The position numbers were made by a program, and so were the translations under genes. 9,252 bases of DNA, from NCBI GenBank assembly GCA_016935875.1, contig JAFGQD010000047.1, forward strand, positions 1-9,252, in the 5' to 3' direction. The stretch comes from Deltaproteobacteria bacterium. Lineage in GTDB: Bacteria > Desulfobacterota > Syntrophia > Syntrophales > UBA2210. Positions 1-6,614 of this stretch are shown piece by piece (positions within the stretch are counted from its first letter, which is position 1; each line of letters opens with the position of its first letter). Under the pieces are notes generated by a model. The model saw only the letters and a program-made list of their open reading frames with translations. It did not search any database and had not been told where the DNA came from.

Positions 1-657
1 GCGGGGAGAAAACCGAATATTGACGGTCTGGGCCTTGCCAACGCGGGGATTGAATTTACTCCCCGGTCCATTCCGACCGATTTGCGCATGCGGACGAACA
101 TTCGGCACATCTTTGCCTGCGGGGATGTGAACGGCCAATTACCCTTTACACACGTCGCGGGTTATGAAGGCGGCGTCGCGCTCACCAACGCGGTACTTCG
201 ATTACCTCGAAAGGCCGATTATTCAAAAATCGGCTGGTGTACCTATACCGATCCGGAAGTGGCAAGCATCGGCCTCAACGAGAAAAGGGCAAAGAAGGAG
301 GGTGTCGAGTATCATCTGTTCGAAGAGAAATTCGCGGATAATGACCGGGCACGTGCCGAAGGGGAGCCGCTGGGAAAAATCAAGATCCTCGTGGGATCGA
401 AGGGCAGACTGCTTGGTTGTCAGATTATCGGCGCGCACGCGGGAGAGCTGATACATGAATGGATCATTGCCATGGGCGGAGGTGTCAAGCTTTCAACCAT
501 CGCAGGTGCCGTTCACGTTTATCCCACCATATCGGAAATTTCCAAGCGGGTTGCCGGTGACGTGTTTACCGAAAAGATATTCGGCGAGAGGACAAAGAGT
601 GTGCTGCGGTTGCTCTTCGACCTGAAGGGACGGGCCTGCACATTATCGAAGGAGTAA
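1..657 (+). CDS. Pyridine nucleotide-disulfide oxidoreductase, MerA/Lpd-like, C-terminal part (5' end outside window)
   Basis: The reading frame is open from base 1 to a TAA at 655-657, giving 218 residues of the C-terminal half of an FAD-dependent NAD(P)-disulfide oxidoreductase. Visible landmarks are GRKPN near the start, the second FAD-binding motif IFACGDV (residues about 38-44), and the dimerisation domain from about residue 75 (KIGWCTYTDPEVASIGL) to the end. Where dihydrolipoamide dehydrogenases have the catalytic His of HPTxSE, this protein has Tyr174 (YPTISE, bases 520-522). As I recall the family, mercuric reductases also have Tyr at this position. The C-terminal vicinal cysteine pair of classical MerA is absent; the end is ACTLSKE. 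The N-terminal CxxxxC redox motif and any heavy-metal domain lie upstream and cannot be judged. The family assignment is secure; mercury as substrate is not. Other possibilities are a MerA-like enzyme of unknown substrate or a divergent Lpd. Confidence 0.88.
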   Translation, partial: AGRKPNIDGLGLANAGIEFTPRSIPTDLRMRTNIRHIFACGDVNGQLPFTHVAGYEGGVALTNAVLRLPRKADYSKIGWCTYTDPEVASIGLNEKRAKKEGVEYHLFEEKFADNDRARAEGEPLGKIKILVGSKGRLLGCQIIGAHAGELIHEWIIAMGGGVKLSTIAGAVHVYPTISEISKRVAGDVFTEKIFGERTKSVLRLLFDLKGRACTLSKE

Positions 658-888
658 CAAAGAAAGGAACACGTGGCCATCAATTCGGTTAACAACCAAT
701 TTGAACCCTTTTTTGAAGGGTGATGACATGGGGAACTCTGCATCGGTTCCCTCCAAAACCGGGAGTTTCTCACCCTCAGGATTATTCGTGGCACCTTGAT
801 TCCTGAATATGATTATTGAGCCATCCCGGAAGGGTATCTGCCACGTGAAGGATAAAAGAAATGGAACGCAGTATGAACGGTCTCGATG
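658..888. other. Intergenic region between convergent genes, with several small inverted repeats
   Basis: This 231-bp stretch separates the oxidoreductase (+) from the DHH gene (-). It holds a 6-bp hairpin ACCCTT/AAGGGT (705-721), a 6-bp hairpin GGGAAC/GTTCCC (731-751) and a 7-bp inverted repeat CGTGGCA/TGCCACG (787-793 with 839-845). The last encloses a small CCC-GGAA-GGG hairpin around 824-834. None is followed by a convincing T-run, so I do not call an intrinsic terminator. One or more of them may still terminate transcription or protect 3' ends. A GTG-initiated 16-codon reading frame lies at 673-723. Confidence 0.5.
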
Positions 889-2133
889 TTAGGATGTACG
901 ATTATTCTTATGCAGGACTGTTTCAAGGGCCCCGATGAAGTCCTCCTCACGACCCCTGTCGATAAGTGACGCTGCTGCGAAACGGTGACAGCCGTCTGCG
1001 GTTCCTTCAACGAGATCAGTCGCACCGGGAACCAGGGTCATGAAGTCGGGCCGCATACCCGCTTCGATCGCTTCCCTCAGTTCCGGGTAAACCCGGGACG
1101 ATATCTTTGTCAGCTCCGTATCGATGCGGCCGATCCCTGGCACTTCGGCGGGGAGATGTTGAAATCCGAAGAGATACTTATCCTTCGCGATCAGCCCCTG
1201 TGTGATAAGATGTTCCAGGAACAGTCCTATCGCCTTCACCCCCATGGGAGCGAAGCGGTCCTGAACATCGATCCATTGAAAATGGTCCGATTGCGCGAGA
1301 CCCTCACGCCTGATTCGCTCCACCTCCCTTGCAAAGGAGGCCGTCTTTATCTCCTCAAGCTGTCCCGCCCGCCGTATCGCTTCATCCGGGTCTCCACCCA
1401 GGAGAAGCGCCCCTGCCGTGGCGGCGTCGCCGGAATAGAATCCCACGGAACCGAGGAGAGTCACGATCTCCACAATCTCTTTGACGGTTCTTCCGAGCAG
1501 GCGGGGAACAGTCAAGTCGCTCCCGGCCTTCCGAATGCTTCCTTCCTTCGTCGCCGCTGCAAAGAACATCTCATTCATGCCGGTGAATATGCCGTTCCGT
1601 TCCTGCCCGTCACCGACCGCCCCGATAACGCCCAGCACCGCCAGCCATGCCTCGCTGTCCGGGGTGTCGAACCCGGCCTCTCTAAGGAGTTCCCGGGCGA
1701 ACAGGGCGCAGACTGAGGCGCCGGACGCGTCGTCATCCCCGCTGATACCGTATAGTTCGGGATTCAGGTGAACCGTGTTGCCGGGAACAGGACCGCCGGG
1801 CAGATGATGGTCCAGGATGATGACCTGGCGGTTCCGGGCGGCGTAGTGCCCTATCAGCCCTGCTGACTGCCCGCCCAGATCCGCATAGAGAATGACGTCA
1901 CCCGTATCGGCATGGAGTTTTTTAACGAGCGGTTCATATATCTTTTCAATGGGGAGCAGACGGTAATTGAATCCCAGCCGTTCAAACGCCATCGTGAGGG
2001 CGGCCGCGGCCGCGATCCCGTCGGCGTCGTTATGATGGACGACCGTTACCGATACACGCTCCGCCTGCATCAATTCGAGAAAGAGGGCGGCCGCTTTTTG
2101 ATTCTCCCGGATAAAATTCGATATCCTGTTCAT
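889..2133 (-). CDS. DHH-family phosphoesterase (RecJ/GAN/NrnA-like nuclease superfamily)
   Basis: This 414-aa protein has the four metal-binding motifs of the DHH superfamily in order: HNDADG (residues 34-39), YADLGG with Asp85, LDHHLPGG with DHH at 108-110, and GAVGD with Asp175. Such enzymes use divalent metal to hydrolyse phosphodiester or pyrophosphate bonds in DNA, short RNA or small nucleotides; the substrate here is not evident. The C-terminal part ends with a degenerate DHHA1-like segment, ADGCHRFAAAS (around 379-389), in place of the usual glycine-rich GGGH. The ATG at 2133-2131 is preceded by GAGGAGA. An upstream TTG at 2145 would overlap the ATPase stop by four bases but has a poorer ribosome site. 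It lies 8 bases after the ATPase gene and is probably cotranscribed with the importer, an unusual pairing. It is cytoplasmic, with no signal peptide or membrane segment. The superfamily is secure; the exact activity is unknown. Confidence 0.88.
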   Translation of the reverse strand: MNRISNFIRENQKAAALFLELMQAERVSVTVVHHNDADGIAAAAALTMAFERLGFNYRLLPIEKIYEPLVKKLHADTGDVILYADLGGQSAGLIGHYAARNRQVIILDHHLPGGPVPGNTVHLNPELYGISGDDDASGASVCALFARELLREAGFDTPDSEAWLAVLGVIGAVGDGQERNGIFTGMNEMFFAAATKEGSIRKAGSDLTVPRLLGRTVKEIVEIVTLLGSVGFYSGDAATAGALLLGGDPDEAIRRAGQLEEIKTASFAREVERIRREGLAQSDHFQWIDVQDRFAPMGVKAIGLFLEHLITQGLIAKDKYLFGFQHLPAEVPGIGRIDTELTKISSRVYPELREAIEAGMRPDFMTLVPGATDLVEGTADGCHRFAAASLIDRGREEDFIGALETVLHKNNRTS

Positions 2134-2141
2134 ATCTCTCC

Positions 2142-3251
2142 TCAATCCAGCGGCAGGAGGTTTTCCGTTTCTTTGTCGAAAACCAGTATGTTTTCCGGAG
2201 GCAAATAGAGGTGTACCTTCTGGCCCGGAGAAAGGGTCACCTGTTGCATGAGCAGCAGGCTGAAGACATATGTTTCATAGCGGACCCGGAGAACCGTTTC
2301 CGGTCCTGATGGAAGAATCGTCAGGACTTCCCCCGGAAGAGTGTTCAAACCCTCCGAGGGAACGATAGAGATGTTTTCAGGCCGGATGGCCGCCACGACG
2401 GAACGGCCTGCCGGGATCTCACGGCAGGCAGTCTTCAGTGAGAACCATTCATTTCTGACGGACATCCTTCCGTCAACCTCTCCGGACTCCGTTTTGCCCT
2501 CTATCAGGTTGATCGATGGACTGCCGATAAAATCGGCCACAAAGAGGTTGGCCGGCCTGTTGTAGATGGTCTTCGGAGGGGCTATCTGCTCGATGATTCC
2601 CCTGTTTATCACGGCAATATTACTGGCCATGGTCTGAGCCTCGACCTGGTCGTGCGTTACATAGACCGTCGTCGCACCCGTCTGCGCGTGGATGATTTTT
2701 ATCTCCGCTCTCATATCGAGCCGGAGTTTCGCATCCAGATTGGAAAGGGGTTCGTCCATGAGCAATATGTCCGGCCGGCTTACCAGCATCCGTGCCAGGG
2801 CGACCCGCTGCTGCTGTCCACCGCTCATTTCCTGGGGATACCGGTCTTTCAAACCCTCAAGCTGCATGTAGGAGATGATATCCATGACCTTTTTTTCGAT
2901 TTCCGGGGCGGCTTCGCGCTTCACTTTCAGACCGAAGGCGATGTTCTGGAAAACCGTCATATGGGGCCACAGGGCGTAGCTCTGGAAGACGAGACCCACA
3001 TCCCGTTCGCGGGCGGGAACGAAAATTCCTTTCTTGCTTGAAAAAATGATTCGCCCATTCAGGCGGATTTCACCTTCCGTGGGAATCTCCAGTCCCGCAA
3101 TCATGCGGAGAATGGTGGTCTTGCCGCAGCCGGACGGTCCCAGGAGGATAAGGAACTCCTTTTTATCAATGGAAAAGGTTACATTATCTACAGCCACGAC
3201 AGCCCCGAAAACTTTTGTCAGATTCTCAACCTCGATGATGGAGCGTTCCAT
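2142..3251 (-). CDS. ABC transporter ATP-binding protein, FbpC/PotA-like
   Basis: This is the nucleotide-binding subunit of the importer; it hydrolyses ATP at the cytoplasmic membrane to drive uptake. Numbered from a TTG 10 codons upstream (3281), the motifs are Walker A GPSGCGKTT (48-56), Q-loop VFQSYALWPHMTV (98-110), signature MSGGQQQRVALAR (152-164), Walker B ILLMDEP (172-178) with catalytic Glu177, D-loop SNLD, and switch His210 (YVTHD). The C-terminal third, with AAIRPENISIVP, is a TOBE-type domain typical of the Fe(III)/spermidine/sulfate ATPase group. I chose the ATG at 3251-3249, giving 369 aa, because AAGGA lies just upstream and the following MERSIIEVENLTKVFG is the usual N-terminus; the TTG at 3281 has no good ribosome site. 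It lies 64 bases after the permease stop, and all catalytic residues are intact. FbpC is the closest named type, but the substrate is not fixed by this subunit. Confidence 0.93.
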   Translation of the reverse strand: MERSIIEVENLTKVFGAVVAVDNVTFSIDKKEFLILLGPSGCGKTTILRMIAGLEIPTEGEIRLNGRIIFSSKKGIFVPARERDVGLVFQSYALWPHMTVFQNIAFGLKVKREAAPEIEKKVMDIISYMQLEGLKDRYPQEMSGGQQQRVALARMLVSRPDILLMDEPLSNLDAKLRLDMRAEIKIIHAQTGATTVYVTHDQVEAQTMASNIAVINRGIIEQIAPPKTIYNRPANLFVADFIGSPSINLIEGKTESGEVDGRMSVRNEWFSLKTACREIPAGRSVVAAIRPENISIVPSEGLNTLPGEVLTILPSGPETVLRVRYETYVFSLLLMQQVTLSPGQKVHLYLPPENILVFDKETENLLPLD

Positions 3252-3315
3252 GAATTCCTTCCGTTTTTCCTGTATTTTCAACCGATGAGCCTGATAGCTG
3301 CTCGACCCGCCGGGG

Positions 3316-5130
3316 TCATATGCCGTTTTTCTTGCCGAACCTCCGGGAGATCAACTCTCCGAATACAACGATTATTATTATCAACACGCTGATGGCGCTA
3401 GAAAACTGTGTATATCCCTGTTCCTGATACCGGAAGGTCATGGTGGTCAGGGTTCTCGTCTCCGGTGTAACAAGGAGTATGATCAGCGAAAGTTCCCGCA
3501 TGACGGTGATGAATACGAGAATGAAACCCGAGATGGCTCCCTGGATCGAGAGGGGCAGGATGATTTTTCTGAAGCGGGTTATCCATCGCGCGCCGAGCGT
3601 TTCCGATGCCTCCTCCAGTTCACTTCCTATCTGTAGCATGGAGGTTATCCCCGCCCTGCCCGTGAACGGAAGGTTTTTGGCGATGCACACGAGTGCCACG
3701 AGGGCGAAGGTACCGTACAGTGCCGGGAGGGGTCCGATCCGATGCGAAAAGAGGGCGAGATAGAGAGCCCCGAAGGCGATACCCGGGACGAGATAAGGGA
3801 GGAAGGACATCTGTTCGACAGCATATGCAAGCTTCGTATTGCGTCCCTTTACCACGGCATAGCCGACGAAAATGCCAAGAAACCCCGCGATGACCGACGC
3901 AACCAGGGCCAGCTTGATGCTGTTCCAGGCGGCCCGGATGATGGCGGGATTCAGTAATATGCCAGCCTCTCCCTCAGCAAAGACCGTGTTGGCCTCTCCG
4001 ATCCAGAAGAGCAGCGTCAGGTGCTTGATGGAATAGTCGTTCGGGTAGAGCGTGAGCGTCTGCCAGACAAGCAAGACCAGGGGAAGAATGACTGAAGCGA
4101 TAAAGAGCAGAATGATCAGGCACAGCAGCGGGTAGCTCAGTTTTCCCAAGGGGGTTTCCGTAACCCTGAACCCCTTCCCTGCTATGGTCACGAAGCTTTT
4201 GCTCTTTCCGATCATTCTCTGATTTATGTATATGACGGCCGACGAGATGATAATGAGCACGAAAGCCAGAATATATCCCACAGAGGGAATACGGTTGATG
4301 ATGTTTGAATAGATCTGTGTTGCGAGTGTGTAGTATCGCACGGGGGTGCCCAAAAAATAGGGTGTTCCGAAGGTGCCCAGTACCCGGGAAAAGGTCAGTA
4401 TGAAGCTCGACAGCAGGGCCGGGAGAACCAGGGGAAAGGTAATCCGCCGCAGGATATGAAAGCGCGTCGCTCCCAGGATTTCGCCCGATTCCTCCAGGCG
4501 GGAGTCGATGCTCGTGAGGGCCGCCGAAACCAGCAGAAAGGTAAAGGGGAAGTAATGAATCGAAAGCGTCACGACGATGGGGAAGTAACCATATGACAGC
4601 CAGTCCGGGGGTGTTATGCCCGTCAGATACTGAAAGACGCCGGCGGCTCCGCCGATGCGGCTGTTCTTGAAGAGATTCAGCCAGGCCAGCGCATGGATAT
4701 ACGAGGGGATCACATAGGGCAGGACCGCCATGGTTGCGATTATTTTTTTGAAGGGCAGATCTGTCCGTGATACCAGCAAAGCCAGGAAAGAGCCGATGAA
4801 CATGGCGAGCAGTGAGACGCTCAGGGAGGTAGAAACCGAATTCATCAAAGGGCGGAACAGGATGTTTTGCGTGAGCGCGCTGGCAAAGACCCGTTTCCAG
4901 TGAAACAGCGTCAATCCTCCGGGCTCGGCGTTTCTCGACAGACGCGTATCGGCGAACTGCCACACGAACGAGTCCTCTATCATTTTGGCGAAGGGAAGGA
5001 TGACGATAATAAGGAGTATAACAAGAAGAATCAGGGAGATGACGATATGGGGCTGCCGGACGTAGTTCTTGACCCGGCTGAAGCGAATTGTTGTTCCTCT
5101 TTTTTCCATTGAAACAGCGGGTTTCGGCAA
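3316..5130 (-). CDS. ABC transporter permease, fused two-domain FbpB-like
   Basis: This 604-aa inner-membrane protein carries two homologous permease halves in one chain, as in FbpB-type importers. It has many hydrophobic segments, the first at about 29-47. Each half has a cytoplasmic EAA loop that docks on the ATPase: EESGEILGATRFHILRRITF around 213-232 and EEASETLGARWITRFRKIIL around 506-525. The halves join near residues 310-335, where a hydrophilic linker precedes the second set of membrane segments. The start appears to be TTG at 5130-5128: GGAGG lies 8 bases upstream, whereas the internal ATG at 5109 has no ribosome site. The first 25 or so residues are basic and cytoplasmic. It sits between binding-protein and ATPase genes. 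A short hairpin GACCC/GGGTC (3304-3317) overlaps the stop codon. The assignment is firm for family and importer type; the substrate is inferred only from similarity to ferric transporters. Confidence 0.92.
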   Translation of the reverse strand: MPKPAVSMEKRGTTIRFSRVKNYVRQPHIVISLILLVILLIIVILPFAKMIEDSFVWQFADTRLSRNAEPGGLTLFHWKRVFASALTQNILFRPLMNSVSTSLSVSLLAMFIGSFLALLVSRTDLPFKKIIATMAVLPYVIPSYIHALAWLNLFKNSRIGGAAGVFQYLTGITPPDWLSYGYFPIVVTLSIHYFPFTFLLVSAALTSIDSRLEESGEILGATRFHILRRITFPLVLPALLSSFILTFSRVLGTFGTPYFLGTPVRYYTLATQIYSNIINRIPSVGYILAFVLIIISSAVIYINQRMIGKSKSFVTIAGKGFRVTETPLGKLSYPLLCLIILLFIASVILPLVLLVWQTLTLYPNDYSIKHLTLLFWIGEANTVFAEGEAGILLNPAIIRAAWNSIKLALVASVIAGFLGIFVGYAVVKGRNTKLAYAVEQMSFLPYLVPGIAFGALYLALFSHRIGPLPALYGTFALVALVCIAKNLPFTGRAGITSMLQIGSELEEASETLGARWITRFRKIILPLSIQGAISGFILVFITVMRELSLIILLVTPETRTLTTMTFRYQEQGYTQFSSAISVLIIIIVVFGELISRRFGKKNGI

Positions 5131-5171
5131 AGCGGCCGCCTCCGGATACGAAGATCTCCCCCTGCCACCGT

Positions 5172-5186
5172 CATCGCCCGGCGATG
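5172..5186 (-). other. Short perfect hairpin between binding-protein and permease genes
   Basis: CATCGC (5172-5177) and GCGATG (5181-5186) form a 6-bp stem with a 3-base loop. It lies in the importer mRNA between the larger stem-loop and the permease ribosome site. It could add to differential expression within the operon, or be incidental. Confidence 0.4.
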
Positions 5187-5204
5187 GCCTTCTGGTCGGA
5201 AGAA

Positions 5205-5237
5205 CGCTGGAGGATCGGGGTTCCCCATCCCCCAGCG
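5205..5237 (-). terminator. Long imperfect stem-loop downstream of the binding-protein gene (attenuator or mRNA stabiliser)
   Basis: The arms 5205-5220 and 5223-5237 pair as CGCTGG/CCAGCG, GGAT/ATCC and GGGG/CCCC, with one mismatch and one bulged base. The structure begins 10 bases after the binding-protein TAG stop. On the transcribed strand it is followed only by TTCTTCC, so it is a weak terminator at best. In importer operons, stem-loops in this position commonly protect the upstream binding-protein message or cause partial termination, giving excess binding protein over membrane subunits. That role is inferred here. Confidence 0.65.
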
Positions 5238-5247
5238 TGAGATGACT

Positions 5248-6360
5248 CTATTTCAGGTGGGTCACCCAGAAATCCAGCACTTTCTGACCCTCGTTCCAGA
5301 CATAGTCGGCGTCGGCTTTCCAGAGCTTCAGTTCCGAGAGGCTCATGGAACCCTTCGGTGGCGGAACGTCCGTCCTCACGGCGAAGTTACCCAGAACAAA
5401 ATAGGGTTCATAGCCTTCCCCGCCCTTTGCGTCCCCCATCATCCAGTGAATCAGCAGTTTAGCCGCGTTGGGATGCGCTCCGCCCTTCACCATGGCGACA
5501 ACCACCTCGGTAGCGACGCCCATGACCGGTTCCACCTTCGTAATCACGTCGAATTTCAGATTCGGGTTCTTTTCCTTGTCTCTCAGCCGCGAGTATGCCG
5601 TTAATCCCACGGGAGGATTCGCCTGGTCTGAGAGACCGACTGCCTCGGAAACGCTGTTGGTCGATCCCAGGATAATGACATCGTTATTCAACAGACGCAG
5701 AATCCACTCGAAGCCGGCATTCTCTACGCCGGGGCTCAGCACGATTTCCTTCCCGAAAACCCGCTTGTAATCAGCGGCCATTTCATCGGAATGCTGGACG
5801 ATTGTCGCCAGGACCTCGACGAATTCGGACATTTTTTGGGGATCGGAGAGAATGGTGCGGCCCTTCCAGGCTTCCGTTGTCAGATCCCACAGTGATTTGA
5901 TTGGGAACGCGCTCATCTTCTCGTCATTGTAAACCAGTGCGTCCACGCTCGCGTGGTGCACGAGAAGAGGCTCCCGGTACATGGCGGGGATGAGGCTTAC
6001 CAGGTCCGAAGGGACGTAATTGTAAACGAGTTTTTTGTGATAGAGTTCGTTGACGACTGTTGCGGGATCCTTCAGGAAGATGACATCGGCGACGTAGTTC
6101 TTCGCCGACTGCTCCGCCAGCACCTTGGTCACGATTTCCGGTGAATCCATGTCGAAACCGTTCACCTTGACGCCGGGATATTTCGCCTCGAAGGTCTTCC
6201 CGAACTTGAAGACTCGTGAAGAATAGGAATAGATGTTTACCTCTCCTTCCTTCTTCGCGGCGGCATAGAGAGCCTCTTCATCGAAGGTTTCGGCGACGCC
6301 TGCTCCGGTAATGCACAATACCAGGGCCAGAATACATAAAACCGATAATGCTTTTTTCAT
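5248..6360 (-). CDS. Periplasmic solute-binding protein of FbpA-like ABC importer
   Basis: This is the substrate-binding component that delivers ligand to the membrane permease. The 370-aa precursor starts at ATG 6360-6358 behind a strong AAAGGAGGG site; an upstream in-frame extension to 6399 is not needed. It has a Sec signal peptide: MKK, a hydrophobic core from about residue 4 to 20, and likely cleavage after GVA (residue 23). There is no proper lipobox at Cys16. The mature protein begins ETFDEEALYAAAKKEG, followed by VNIYSYSSR (41-49) and FEAKYPGVKVNGF, the usual opening of the Fe(III)/thiamine/aminoethylphosphonate-type binding family. Middle and C-terminal features (SLWDLTTEAWKGR at 156-168, KLLIHWMMGDAKGGE at 301-315) also fit. 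Where ferric-binding FbpA has adjacent ligand tyrosines, I see only GLTAYSRLR (252-260) with one Tyr. It is the first gene of the importer operon, with a long structured leader. The ligand is uncertain. Confidence 0.9.
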   Translation of the reverse strand: MKKALSVLCILALVLCITGAGVAETFDEEALYAAAKKEGEVNIYSYSSRVFKFGKTFEAKYPGVKVNGFDMDSPEIVTKVLAEQSAKNYVADVIFLKDPATVVNELYHKKLVYNYVPSDLVSLIPAMYREPLLVHHASVDALVYNDEKMSAFPIKSLWDLTTEAWKGRTILSDPQKMSEFVEVLATIVQHSDEMAADYKRVFGKEIVLSPGVENAGFEWILRLLNNDVIILGSTNSVSEAVGLSDQANPPVGLTAYSRLRDKEKNPNLKFDVITKVEPVMGVATEVVVAMVKGGAHPNAAKLLIHWMMGDAKGGEGYEPYFVLGNFAVRTDVPPPKGSMSLSELKLWKADADYVWNEGQKVLDFWVTHLK

Positions 6361-6418
6361 GATTACCCTCCTTTTGTTGAACAACAGGGAACACGACATG
6401 CTTCCATAAATATTCCAC

Positions 6419-6465
6419 GGCCAGCCCCGCAGGCATATCCCGAAACGTCATGCCGGGCAATGGCC
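6419..6465 (-). ncRNA. Leader stem-loop proximal to the ribosome site
   Basis: Reading the transcript, GGCCA, GCCC and GGCAU (6465 downward) pair with AUGCC, GGGC and UGGCC (ending at 6419). That makes 14 base pairs with a UU bulge on one side, a UGCG bulge on the other and a 13-nt terminal loop. It lies about 60 nt upstream of the start codon. This is a hand-drawn structure; pairing by eye does not prove a function. Confidence 0.5.
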
Positions 6466-6479
6466 ATTTCTGAAAACTA

Positions 6480-6527
6480 TCTGATATCCGGACGGGTATC
6501 AATCATTATACCTGTCATTCCATCAGA
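6480..6527 (-). ncRNA. Leader stem-loop with symmetric internal loop
   Basis: The two 20-nt arms (6527-6508 and 6499-6480 on the transcript) pair as UCUGAU/AUCAGA, then a 5x5 internal loop (GGAAU opposite CGGAU), then GAC/GUC, an A-C mismatch and GGUAU/AUACC. An 8-nt loop closes it. The equal arm lengths and well-placed internal loop look deliberate. A TATAAT string falls within it on the same strand but has no suitable -35. Confidence 0.5.
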
Positions 6528-6585
6528 ACCGATAACGGCCTCGTAAAGGATAAACATTTGATAAGAATTTCTTTTTTGCAGTGGT

Positions 6586-6614
6586 AGTATATGAAGAGAA
6601 AATTTGTGTGTCAA
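6586..6614 (-). promoter_or_regulatory. Sigma-70 promoter for the importer operon
   Basis: On the minus strand, TTGACA (6614-6609) is followed by a 17-base spacer and TATACT (6591-6586). That is a perfect -35, a 5/6 -10 and optimal spacing. The transcription start would be near 6578-6580. It faces away from the promoter at 6671-6699. Confidence 0.8.

Larger units (their letters stand above)
6361..6578 (-). promoter_or_regulatory. Long structured 5' leader of the importer operon
   Basis: If transcription starts about 7 bases after the -10 box at 6591-6586, the mRNA has a leader of roughly 215-220 nt before the binding-protein ATG. It contains two extended predicted stem-loops (6480-6527 and 6419-6465), then an unstructured-looking stretch with the ribosome site. 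Such a leader suggests post-transcriptional control. I compared it by eye with remembered cores of TPP, SAM, cobalamin, FMN, fluoride and Moco riboswitches and recognised none. It fills most of the 429-bp gap between the divergent genes. Confidence 0.5.

Noticed and set aside
985..1716. A 243-codon open frame on the plus strand
   Set aside because: It is antisense to the DHH gene, which carries all four catalytic motifs. The antisense protein has no recognisable features and no ribosome site.
3252..3281. TTG start extending the ATPase by 10 residues
   Set aside because: There is no ribosome site before it. The ATG at 3251 has AAGGA upstream and gives the usual family N-terminus.
3974..4963. 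A 329-codon open frame on the minus strand
   Set aside because: It lies wholly inside the permease gene in another frame. The permease frame has clear membrane segments and EAA loops, whereas this one is rich in His/Arg/Pro with no domain.
6312..6317. Lipoprotein cysteine in the binding protein signal peptide
   Set aside because: The residues before Cys16 are LVL, not a lipobox with a small residue at -1, and a standard AxA-like cleavage site follows.
6361..6399. N-terminal extension of the binding protein before its signal peptide
   Set aside because: It would bury the strong AAAGGAGGG site and put 13 residues before a normal Sec signal peptide.
6505..6510. TATAAT on the minus strand as the importer -10 box
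   Set aside because: No acceptable -35 lies 16-18 bases upstream, and it falls within a stem-loop. TTGACA-17-TATACT at 6614-6586 is far better.
6361..6578. A known riboswitch class (TPP, Moco, cobalamin, SAM, FMN, fluoride) in the importer leader
   Set aside because: None of the conserved core sequences I remember for these classes is present, so I do not name a class.
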